DNA of 64,000 bases, from contig NC_039358.1 in the NCBI RefSeq assembly GCF_003573695.1, forward strand, positions 158,400,920 through 158,464,919, given 5' to 3'. The stretch's first letter is position 1. The number at the start of each line of letters is the position of its first letter. The position numbers and the translations under genes were made by a program. The notes beneath the pieces are model-generated. The model was not told where the DNA came from and did no database searches. It saw only the letters and a list, made by a program, of their open reading frames with translations. The stretch is from Papaver somniferum. Lineage: Eukaryota > Streptophyta > Magnoliopsida > Ranunculales > Papaveraceae. This document shows, piece by piece, positions 35,150 through 45,384 of the stretch.

Positions 35150-36329
35150 TGAAAAAGCGGGGGTCTAACAACCACACCCAATATTTCGTTCGACAATCTG
35201 TATGGTCTAACTTCAATATAATTCCACGAGAATCAACTAGACAGTCAGACTCAATCAAGGAAAAACATTCAAGAGTTATATCTCAATTTCTCAATATAAT
35301 ATGCAATCGAACAGATAGAAATCTGTGAGCCCGATTGATAAGAGAATTAAATTGAACGGTATCAAAAACCAATATTCAATTGTCAACCAGTTTCAATCTA
35401 CAACCAAAGGTCGGATTTACCAATTGATTGAACTACACGCAACTTGTGATATTTCAATTATATAAACAAATATAATTCGGAAAAGAAATCACACAGGCAC
35501 CAGAAGTTTTATTAACGAGGAAACCGCAAATGCAAAAAAAAAGAACGCGACCTAGTCCATATTTGAACACCACACTGTATTAAGCCACTACAAACACTAG
35601 CCTACTACAAGTTAACTTCAGACTGGAATGTAGTTGAGCCCTAACCAAGTCTCACACCGATTAAGGTACAATCGCGTTCCTTACGTCTCTAAATCGTAGA
35701 AGGACTCTATGCACTTGATTCCCTTAGTTGATCTCACCCACAACTAAGATTTGCTACGACCCAAAGTCGAAGACTTGATAAAAAAAATATGTCTCACACA
35801 GATAAGTCTATTCTGATAGATAAATCTGTCTCCCATGGAAATACCTATGAAGTTTTTGTTTCGTCTTTTGATAAATCAAGGTGAATATGAACCAATTGAT
35901 AATCCAGTCTTATATTCCCGAAGAACAACATAGAAATATCAATCACCTCATAATAACTTAACTATATGGTAGTGGAACAAGTTATTGTGGAATCACAAAA
36001 ATGAGACGAAGAGCTTTGTGATTACTTTTTATATCTTACCTATTGGAGATAAATCTCGAGCAAATCTTAGAGAAAATAGTACTCAATACGATAGAACCAG
36101 CAAGATCAGAACATGCAACTACATAGAAAATAGTTGGATCTGGCTTCAGAATCCCAGTGAAGTCTTCAAGTCGTTAACCTATAATTGTTTAGGAAAAACC
36201 TAGGTTAAAGGAGAATCGACTCTAGTACGCAACTAGTATCACACAGGAGGTGTGAGGATTAGGTTTCCAGTTGCTAGAGTTCTCCCTTGTATAGTCTTCA
36301 AATCAGGGTTTGATAGCTTTGAAACAAAG
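35150..36329 (-). repeat. 5' LTR of copia element C, partial
   Basis: Matches the 3' LTR copy from its TGAAAAAGCGGGGG terminus for 1180 bp and stops at GAAACAAAG, where element E begins. The remaining 1.3 kb should reappear beyond the end of the E array, to the right of the window. Confidence 0.85.
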
Positions 36330-38583
36330 TGTTTGGGGGAAAAAACTGATTCTACTGTTTTCAGTAAATTTGGGTGTGTTGATGAGAAACGAATTCAAAC
36401 CATAAACAAATGCACATCACGGGAGTACTTTTAGATTCGAGAGATCAATCTGTAAGACTCTGGCCTAAACCAATAAATGGTCGTTCCAGATTCAATTCGA
36501 TCACAAGGTGAAGGAGATGGGTTGATCTTAGGGAGGGAAGCGAAGAAGGTGATTGAGATCATAATGTTGAATTATGAAGGTATGTTGTTTATGACTTGTG
36601 TATCAGAAATGGTTTCTGGCTACTTGTGTTCTTGTCTTCGAAATAGATTGAAAACCTATTTATAAAGTCATTGAGCGCACCCTGATCTCTTAGGAAGTGG
36701 AGGAAGTTAAGTAGTGGAGAAGTGGATTTGTGCGTAAGGTAGTGATCATCGTGTTTCCGTTATGAGGGAAGACTGATCACACGTTCAACCACTACTCTCA
36801 TTAACTGTCCGTCTTTCCTGACACTGTCTCATAATAGGCGCATTGCACGCCGCACGCTCTAAACCGCCAGACCAATACACCAGTGAGTATCCCCCAGTTT
36901 GTGACATGTTTGATGTCTCGAATGAATGGGTATAAAGCATTGCTTATAATCGATGTACGTAAAACATCGCTTTCGAATAAGCAGCTGAAAGTAATCGATG
37001 TGTTAGAAGCATCGCTGTTTTTGATCTCGATCGAATCAGTCAAGGATTGAGCGTCTTAAAAGCAGCACGACCGACCACCTTTAGGTAATCGTTTGAGGAC
37101 CTTACGGTCGAGCTTTCACTTGGTCGATCGCTCCATGTGGAGGAGATATGGCCGGTGTTCACAATGCTGCTTTGCTAGTTTTCTAAAAAATAAATCTACA
37201 CCATCAAACTAGGTTGGAGATGTTGGATGGTCGTGATCGATTTGCGGCAATTTCAAATTGCTGCTGACGCAACTTAAGGTTTAGGGGCCGTGCGAACAAC
37301 CCCTTTTGAGTGAGCGATTCGAAGCATTGAATGTTCGTTCGACCAGGTCGATCGACCATATACAAAGGTGGGTTGCAGGTGAGAATGCTGTCATCTCTTG
37401 GGCCACCTAAAATTAGATCTAAGCCACTCAATTTGGCTGGCAAAGATGGATGGTCGTGATCGATTTGCGGCGGTAACATATTGCCGCAAACATCAATTAG
37501 GGTTTTAAAACGGCCACGTCCACCCTAGTTCCATCGAACGACTTGATGTATTAAGGACTTGTCGCGGGTAGGTCGATCGACCAAGGGAGGAGTTGGGCCG
37601 CCACTGACTTTGGTACTTCTTCGCTCGTTCGAGATGCAATCTACGCCGTCCAACTAGGCCAGCTAAGTTGGACAGATGCGATGCGTTTTGAGACTGTTAC
37701 GGTCAGTCTTAGTTCGTTGAACTTCTCCTTCTAGAGCGCGATCACCCTTCTTTGAGCGAGCGACTCCATGCGCTCTTGGCGTGTCGTGGACAGGTAGATC
37801 GACCAGGGATTGAGTTGGGTGGACGGTGATCACGTCGGCGCCTTTTTGATTGCCCAAAACTCGATCTAATCCGTCCAACTTGGATGGCTAAGTTGGACGG
37901 ATGTGATAATTTTAAGACCGTCATGGTTGGTCTAGCTCGTTTGAGCTTTCTCTTTAAACAGCGCGAACACCCACTTTTGGGTCGGTGTTTGAAGCGCTTG
38001 TGAATGAGCAGAAGACTACTCGATCGACTAGGCACTAGTGGGCCCGTCGGTGGTCACTATAGTGATTGCCTAGTTATGCCAGGAGTAGGCTATGCTTGTT
38101 GGATCGTGCGGCCAAATTGTGTGGCCGTGATCGTTTCTGAGACTGATATTAACAGTCTAGATTTTCCTTAAAGTGCGTCAATACCATATTCTTTTTGCCA
38201 GAGAGTGATGCTTCCCGCGTAATTATTTTCATGCAGCTTCTCAATACTGACACTTCGGGAGATTCACGCTACTCCGCTGAGAGTGAACATTTAATCGTCA
38301 TGTCATGTCAATATTGGGAGTTTGGCTTGGAACATAGCATAGGAAAATATCAGGCAGGTGAATGCATTAGTAACTAATGCGATAGGTTGAAATTTATAAA
38401 ATATCTGGGATTGATGCACCATTCTGATAAATTTCATAAATATGTTGAATTGCTCAGTACATATATAAGTAAAGAGGTTTGAACACTCATCGCTTTCAAA
38501 TGGATTTTGTTCCTTTGCAGGATGACAGCGCATTAAATACAGGGTTTACATTTTTGACCCTGAACTAAAAACCACCATCAACA
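36330..38583 (-). repeat. 3' LTR of element E, with tandem repeats
   Basis: 2254 bp between TGTTTGGGGG and CCATCAACA. From about 37100 to 38150 it is built of four to five diverged units of roughly 220 bp, each with a TCGATCGACC-like motif and a palindrome around GTCCAACT...AGTTGGAC (for example 37648-37673 and 37869-37902). The polypurine tract on the minus strand is AAGCAGGGGACTTAA at 38584 onward. Confidence 0.85.
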
Positions 38584-39228
38584 TTAAGTCCCCTGCTTAG
38601 TACGTAACAGTGACATTATTGCGGGGTAAGCAATAGATGGTGACAGATAAGAAAAATTGAAAAAACAAGGCATGGAAGGATTACCAGGAAACACTCGATC
38701 GACTCTTGTAATAAGTACAAGCACTGATGCACTGTTATTCTGGCCATGGAGCATTGGCGCTCGCGGGCAGCTGCCCTCCTCCGTGCATGGTATAAAACAG
38801 GACCCTTTTACACTCAGACTACAAAAACGTCGTGCGTATAAAAGGGGGTCGTCCTTCCTCTCTCGTTCGCCCGTGTATTTTCTTGCGGCAGTTGGTGTTC
38901 TGTGTTGATCTCCCCCATTATTGTAGCAGGGAAGTGGCCGCTGCTTTGAATATGGAACAACGACCTCGCATCCCCAGATATGCTGACTAGGACTCGGAGT
39001 TGGTTTGAACGCATTCTTTCTTTGACTATCCAACGGTCCCTTCCTGGTTCTTAATTAGGGTTTCAACAAGAAGCATGACTTGGTTGGAGTTGAATCCTCG
39101 TTCATCGGATGAATCTTGTTACAACTTTTTAGTCTCGTTTTAGGGTTTCTGTCGTGTACATATATATACAGGGACACCCTTATTGTGCCGAGATAAAGAT
39201 TCTCTTGCTGAAATTCTTTGCTTTCGTC
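38584..39228 (+). promoter_or_regulatory. Upstream region of the antisense gene of element E
   Basis: Non-coding DNA between the 3' LTR and the antisense ATG. TATAAAAGGGGG at 38837-38848 is a good plus-strand TATA box, about 390 bp before the ATG, leaving room for a leader or leader intron. The sequence recurs in the second unit at 50277-50545 and 58316-58703 with the TATA box kept. Confidence 0.55.
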
Positions 39229-40176
39229 ATGTCAGATAGAAGTGGATCATCTTCTTCGACTCAGCCAGATTCTTCTGCTAAATGCAAGCGACTTGTATCC
39301 ATAGTATGATTTTAAACATTTTCTGATTTTGAAGTAGTAGTTCTTCTTTTTCTTTTGGCGTCTAATCATTGTTTTCTTTCAGAGCGGCCGAATCCCTGAG
39401 CCTTGCGACGGAGTCATGCGAGTCAATAAGATTGTACCAGTATATTTTCCATTGGTGAATATGTATCTGTCTGCGATAGCTAGTCGGTGACGCAACCTTT
39501 CCCTCTTTTTTTTGTAGAGGTATCCCTCTGGGACGTGTGTAACAGTGGTTGACGACGATGATTTAACCACTCCTCTCCCTTCAAGCTCAAACACGCCTGT
39601 CGCGGATCTGGAAGACGCTGATTTGGGAATCTCCTCCTACGAGTACCCCAACGCAGGCTTGCGTTTCGATGTTCATATGAGATGTTTATATTCCAGTTAC
39701 CTGGCTGTCAGTGGTTTTCTAGTGAGGAAGGAGTCCATACCATTGTATACAAAAATATGGAAGAGGTACGACCATATTTCAACCAGGAACGTGGTGCGGT
39801 ACTGCTCGTCTGCTTTGGTTTCCACAGTGAAATGTCTCCTACCCATGATTGCCGAGATGGAAGGTACATCCATACGTGATGTTGCTGAATCAACTGTTGA
39901 AAGTGGGAAGACATGATATCTACCTGTGAATCCATGGAGTTCAACGTTGGCTGGTCGCGGCAGTTCCTTGATATTATCAAAGTTGATCGAGCCGGTATCA
40001 TCGCCAATGTCGTTCCTGCTGCGAAAGCCATCTTGGAAGAGGAGAAGGCCTTGGCTGCGGAATCTGGGAAGGTGGATCAGGCGATCCGAGACTTGAAGAG
40101 TATGACTGAAAGGTATCAGGAGAGGCTGAAGATGATGCTTTCAAGGAACTACAACTTGTTGGACGACCCTTTCTGA
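39229..40176 (+). pseudogene. Antisense gene of element E, unknown product
   Basis: A plus-strand, spliced-looking gene opposite to gag-pol. Exon 1 starts MSDRSGSSSSTQPDSSAK (39229-39300). A second exon follows a TTTCAG acceptor at 39381, and a third follows TTTGTAG at about 39519 (RYPSGTCVTVVDDDDLTT, EDADLGISSYEYPNAG). It then encodes a helical region to about 39915 and a coiled coil (39913-40176) ending NYNLLDDPF. It matches in position, orientation and general design (acidic linker plus coiled coil) the antisense genes of A and B, but I see no sequence similarity and no PF04195 domain, so it may be internally deleted. Frame changes near 39680-39915 suggest decay. Confidence 0.5.
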
Positions 40177-40190
40177 GTCGTACTTTTTTT

Positions 40191-40220
40191 GGGGGGGGGG
40201 TGTGGTGGGGGGGGGGGGGG
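40191..40220 (+). repeat. Poly-G tract
   Basis: Two runs of ten or more G separated by a TGTGGT spacer, just after the antisense gene stop. It could form G-quadruplexes; run length is unreliable in assemblies. Confidence 0.8.
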
Positions 40221-40381
40221 TTTTGAACCTTGCTTTGGAAAATGAATTGTATTGGATTTTGTTAAGCAAATAGAGTTTACATTAATATGATTTAACTAAT
40301 GGAGAATTTGATAACTAAGATACGAGAAGAATAAAAATGCCTGATTGTTGTGTCGTGAGGCGGCGAGGAATAGAATGATGA

Positions 40382-42049
40382 TCAAGCGTAGTATGCCTTG
40401 AGCCACTTCCCGTTGATGACTGCTTCTAATTTACCTCTATCTTCTCTGAAAATCTTGTAGTAGCCACTGTTATAAGCCTTGGTGATTACGTAGGGGCCTT
40501 CCCATTTTGGAGAAAACTTTGGTGCGTACATGTCTTGTTGAATGTGTTTAGCAGTCTTCAAGATCAAATCTCCTACCTTAAAAACTCGTGGCTTCACAGC
40601 TTTATCGTAGGCTCTCGAGATCCTGCTTCTGTATGCTTGAGCATGATCTTCCGCTTTGATTCTCCTTGAGTCCAAAGTATCCAATTCCGCAATTACGGAA
40701 TTTGACGCTTCGACCTCATTCCATTGAACTCCACTTGTTGCCGCAACTATGGCTGACGGGATTTTAATCTCTGCTGGGAGGATTGCATCAGCGCCATAAA
40801 CAAGTGAATAAGGGGAAACACCCGTAGAGCTCCTAGGCGCCGCTCGATACGCCCACAACGCCATTGGTAGTTGCTCATGCCACGTCCTGGGATTATCGTG
40901 CACTGTTCGACTGAGAATTCGAATCAGAGTTTTGTTAGTGCTTTCGGCTTGTCCATTCCCTTGAGGGTAGTAAGGAGTAGAGAAAATCTGCTTAACTCCA
41001 TATTCTTCGAGCAACTCTTGCACTTGGTTGGCAAAGGGGGTACCGTTATCAGTGATGATATGCTTAGGTACACCAAACCGAAAACTAATGTATTCTTTAA
41101 TGAATGCTGCAATTGTCGCTCCCGTGGTTCCTCGAAGAGGAATGGCTTCAACCCATTTGGTAAAGTATTCCATCGCAGTTATGATATACTCATGTTGTTT
41201 TCAGGATGTTGGGTTGATTTTCCCAATAATATCAAGTCCCCAGCTGTAGAATGGCCATGAACTACTTACTGGGTGAAGTGGGGTGCAAGGCACGTGGATG
41301 AGATTCCCGTGAGTTTGGCATTCACGGAATTTCTGAACAAACACCGCTGATTCATCCTCCATAGTTGGCCAGTAATACCTTTCGTGTACTTGGAGGAACA
41401 ACTTATTCTTCCCTTGGTGTTCGCCTTCGTGCGTTTCCTTTAACATAATTGGGATTTCCGATTTTTCCAAACATCGTAGCAGATTGCCTCCAAAACTTTT
41501 GTGGTATAGTATTTCCTCATGAAATACGAATCTTTTGGCTTTCTGCTTCAACTTGGATGCATCCTTCTTGTTTTCCGGTAGCACACCATCACGAAGATAA
41601 TTGATGTACAGTTCTCGCCAGTCCCCAGCATAACCAACGTTAAAGACTTCTAATTGATGTGGCGGCGCCTTACAACTAGAGCAAGAACCTTGGAGTGATC
41701 GAGATTGAGTCTCCACATCCGTCCAATAGTAGCCAAGGCGTTGAAGATGTCGGTAAAGAGTCACTACCAACGTTTGTCCGCAAATCTCGTTGTGAATACA
41801 GTTAAGTTGTAGTTGCGCTTCCTCGTCTCCAAGACATCTTGACAGAGACCTATCTGGATTTCGGTGGTACAACACTCCATGAAGCATGAAAAAGCTTTGC
41901 AGGGTTTTGAGACTGACCTTTCCTTGGGAGAGCGAACTATTTATCTCTTGAACAATTGGAGTTCTCCAGTCGTCGGTTTCAGCATCTTTAGATTGTGTAA
42001 GCCATGTTGACGCTACAGTCCGTCTCCTTACGATCAAAGTCTCTTCCAA
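40382..42049 (-). pseudogene. Element E integrase
   Basis: The minus strand reads the end of the RNase H to integrase linker, the zinc-binding domain (THEGEHQGKNKLF, YYWPTMEDESAVFVQKF, CQTHGNLIH) and the catalytic core (YFTKWVEAIPLRGTT, TDNGTPFANQ, PQGNGQAESTNK) with its acidic residues. It ends with the C-terminal domain (GPYVITKAYNSGYYK) and LKAYYA at 40382. A stop near 41200 splits the zinc-binding and core parts. Integrase inserts the element cDNA into the genome; this copy is broken. Confidence 0.85.
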
Positions 42050-42058
42050 GCCTTTGAA

Positions 42059-42590
42059 TTACAGCTTCAAGGCTAATGTGGCTAGGAAATCGGCGTGTTT
42101 GTTGTTATTGCGGCCAGTATGGGTTATGGTCGCATCAGTAAAGTGGTTCAGTAGCTTTTGCGCCTCGGATTTATAAGGGGCCAGTGTCACTTGTTTGAGT
42201 GAGTATACTCCATTCATATGATTGACCAGCAGTTTGGAGTCGCCTCTTACTTCCAGGTGTGTGGCTCCTGCTTGTTTGTCTAGTGACAATCCTATGAGGA
42301 AAGCTTCGTATTCTGCTGAATTGTTGGTGCACTAAAAGTCCAGCTTGAAAGAATGTGAGAAGACTTCGCCCGTCGGAGACACTAGGACTATACCCGCTCC
42401 TCCAGTATTACTACTAGGAGTAGAAGAACCATCGAAATATAATAGCGATGCCTCCTCTTTGACAAAAGAGATTCCTCGAAATTCCCCAGGAAGGTCTTCA
42501 TGCAGTGCGGTAGTTCCTTCTCCTGGGAATGCCGCCAGCAGATCTGCTACAGCTTGCCCTTTGATAGCTTTTGGAGGAGCGCACGTTATA
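42059..42590 (-). pseudogene. Element E second RNase H (Tat hallmark)
   Basis: Between the normal RNase H and integrase the minus strand encodes another RNase H of the RVT_3 type: LYFDGSSTPSSNTGGAGIV, NNSAEYEAFLIGL, LEVRGDSKLLVNHMNG and NKHADFLATLAL. A duplicated, archaeal-like RNase H here is characteristic of Tat-lineage gypsy elements. An in-frame stop lies after SFKLDF (near 42330). Confidence 0.8.
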
Positions 42591-42595
42591 TCAAA

Positions 42596-43900
42596 CTATG
42601 ACGTTTGGAGCAGCCATTTAGCCGGCCTGCCGATCAAGGCCGATTTCGAGAGTAGGAACTTGATGGGATCAGCTCTGGATACTAACACCACTTTGTTCGA
42701 CAGTAGATAATGTATGAATTTCTGCAAAGTATGAACTAGGGCCAAACATGCTTTCTCCGCCTTGGGGTATCTGAGTTCAGCATCCCTCAAAGTACGACTG
42801 AAGTAGTATATGGGGTGTTCGATCCCCTCATCGTCCTCTTGGGCGAGGAGGGCCCAAACAGCAGCATCGCTAGAGGCAGTGTAGAGGCATAGCGGTCTTC
42901 CTTGTGTGGGAGATTTCATAACAACAGGTGATGATAATATTTGCTGGATCTTCCGAAACGCTTCTTGTTGCTTTGTACTCCAAATGAAACTTGCTCCCTT
43001 CTTCAGCAAGGGGGTGAATGAAGCGATAAGCTGAGCCAAACTAGGTATAAAACGTCGGATATAGTTTACCTTGCCCATGAAGCTCTGAAGTTCTTTCATA
43101 GTTTGCGGAGGAGGCATCGTGAGAATAGCTTGGGTTTTGGTTGGATCGACCTTGATTCCTTCAGAGGTGACTTGGAATCCCAAAAATTTTCCGGAAGAGA
43201 CTCCAAAAGCGCATTTTAGAGGGTTCATCTTCAATTTGTACTCGCGACACCTTTCAAACACTTGTCGTAGGACGTCTGTATGGGATTCTCAAGTCTTTGA
43301 CTTGACCACTATGTCATCTACGTAATCTTCGACTTGCTTGTGCATCATATCGTGAAAAATTGCAGTCATGGCGCGTTGATAGGTAGCACCAGCATTCTTT
43401 AAACCGAAAGGCATCACAGTATAGTAAAAATTTCCGAGAGGAGTTCGAAAAGTTGTCTTACTTGCATCGTGTTCATACATCTTTATCTGGTTGTAGCCGT
43501 TGTACCCATCCATGAAAGAGAACATTCCATGTCTGTTGGTAGCGTCTACTAGCATGTCAATGTTGGGAAGGGGAAAATCGTCCTTGGGGCATCACTTGTT
43601 CAGATCTCTGAAACCAACACATCATCTAATTTGGACGCTTTTCTTCTTTACAGGAACTACGTTGGCTAACCAGGTAGGATGGTGAATGGGCTTCATGAAG
43701 CCAGCAGTCAACATCTTCTGAATCTCAGTTTTGATCTGCTCCTCCACATCGTGCCTGAATTGCCTTGGAGATTTCTTGATCGGTTTAGATCCAGATTTTA
43801 TATGTAGATGACGGATGACCAGTTTTTCATCTAAGCCGGGAATTTCCTCATATGTCTATGCAAATATGTCTTGATACTCCTTGAGAAGGTTCACGAGCTT
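42596..43900 (-). pseudogene. Element E reverse transcriptase and RNase H
   Basis: From high to low coordinates: IPGLDEKLVIRHLHI, the RT fingers (WLANVVPVKKK, FRDLNK), SFMDGYNGYNQIKM, MPFGLKNAGATYQRAM, the catalytic YVDDIVVKS and FLGFQVTSEGI. RNase H follows (LCLYTASSDAAVWALL, YYFSRTLRDAELRYPKAEK). Stops near 43290, 43590 and 43620 interrupt it. YVDD rather than YFDD is common in the Tat and Athila group. Confidence 0.85.
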
Positions 43901-44110
43901 TGCGCGTTCGTCTGCACGTAGAGTCGAACTGATGGAGATAGGTCTTGGAGATTCTTCATCCCCGATATTGATGACTTCGAGTTCATCGGTTGTGGAGTCG
44001 GTGTCGTCCTGTAACTGTCACGGAGTATCTGGTACTTCTTCTTGCAGCTTGTCGTTGTGGTTGCATTATATTGGGCGGAGAGATTGGGTGATAGGCTCCC
44101 CTGTTAATTG

Positions 44111-45364
44111 CTAACAGAGGCGACGGTATACAGTTTTCCCTTTCCGGTCGCGACTTTCCATAATGGCCCGTTCTCTCTTAGCATGGAGATGATCTGAGCC
44201 TTCACATGATGGAGAAGAGTTAGTGTGTACTGTTAGCGGAGACGTGCTGCAGAACTTATTCTCGCTGCTCAGTGATGTGAGCCGGTCCTCCTCCTCGATC
44301 GACGCCAACGTGGGGAGCGGAGTGTCGTAAACCTTGCTTGATGAACCTTGTGTATTCCCCTTGGGCTCAAACAGTTCCACGCCGCAAATCGGTGCATAAG
44401 GAGATAATGACGCGGGGATGCGAACAACTTCTTCATTCGGCATGGTTTTCAATCATTAGTGATACGTCGAGGGGACAATCTTATTATCAAGAATCCATGG
44501 TCTCTCTAGTATCATGTGATAATCTGGATCCTTCTCTATCACTTCGAATTTTACTTCCGACCGGACAGGTCCTACTGATATATTCAAATTAACATACCCG
44601 TATGTATTGGTTTGGTTTCCTTCGAAGTCTACCATCATGGTAGGTTGTCGTATGACTTTGTCTGGTCGAACCCTGGCTGTCCTGAGAGTTTTAAGAGTAA
44701 TGACATTCGAGGACGCTCCCGTATCAATGAGAGCCCTTTTGAATTCTGAACCCTTGATGCATGCAGTAACATGCAGAGCTCTGTTGTGACCTTCCTCTGC
44801 CATCATGTCATCTTCAGTAAATGTGACATTATTTATGGACATCTCTGATGTTTTCAAGGCTTGATTGCGCGAAGGAGCCAAACGTGCGTCTAGAGCTATC
44901 TGGTTGATTGCAACAAACATTTCTGCTCGTTGGTCCTTTGAGAGGTGTAGAAGTTCACACAAATTTTCCACTAAAGAAGCCGCCTCCTGATCCACTGGCC
45001 GTCGGTTGGTGGTGAAGCTGTTGACTTGAGGATGATCGTCGGTTGAAGAGCTAGTCCTCATTGTTGGAATCTCCGGAGCAGAGAAGCCGCTCAAATCTGA
45101 TGTCATCTTGACGAGGAAGTTGAGTATGTTCTCTATAGTCTCTCTCATCATGCCCATATTCCTCGTGTGTATTTCCTGTACTCGAGCCAATTCTGTCAGG
45201 GTCGAAATTTCTCCATTGGATGTGCGATCAGATGGAGCGTTGGAAGGAAGAATATCATTATTTGAAGGATTCCGCCCGGAGTTTGGAATTGAATTGACCA
45301 ACCATCTTGAATTTGAGAAAATTGAAATGGAATTGAAAATTGATTTTTCAACCGAGAAATTAAT
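44111..45364 (-). pseudogene. Element E gag remnant fused to protease
   Basis: The frame 45397-44456 starts in the primer-site region, runs through a short, poorly conserved gag (most of the Gag domain is missing) and continues into an aspartic protease (ALIDTGASSNVIT, YHMILERPWILD). A frame after a stop (44452-44111) covers the protease to RT spacer. The direct gag-protease junction suggests an internal deletion. Confidence 0.7.
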
Positions 45365-45382
45365 CTCCCACTGTGGTCGCCA
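45365..45382 (-). other. Primer binding site of element E
   Basis: On the minus strand TGGCGACCACAGTGGGAG lies two bases inside the LTR end (TAAACA). The tRNA is not identified. Confidence 0.7.
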
Positions 45383-45384
45383 GT

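Larger units (their letters stand above)
17407..36329 (-). mobile_element. Ty1/copia element C, minus strand, with three later insertions
   Basis: The element reads right to left: 5' LTR remnant (36329-35150), tRNA-Met-type primer site (35147-35136), gag (34752-34055), inverted fragment D (34054-31056), more gag and 3' region (31055-28753), polypurine tract, and 3' LTR (28752-17407) with gypsy element A inside. Removing A leaves a 3' LTR of about 2.47 kb, matching the LTR of fragment D (2477 bp). Such long LTRs suit SIRE/Maximus-type copia elements. I found no protease, integrase or RT, so pol is deleted and C is non-autonomous. E inserted into its 5' LTR, so the rest of that LTR is outside the window. 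Confidence 0.75.

Noticed and set aside
37204..38035. Minus-strand frames in the LTR of E, repeated at 48921-49616
   Set aside because: They follow the 220-bp tandem repeats and occur wherever the LTR occurs; no protein family.
37100..38150. CRISPR-like array
   Set aside because: The repeats are about 220 bp, diverged, inside a plant LTR, and lack short identical repeats with unique spacers.
42345..44592. Plus-strand frames opposite RT and protease of element E
   Set aside because: Shadows of recognisable minus-strand pol motifs.
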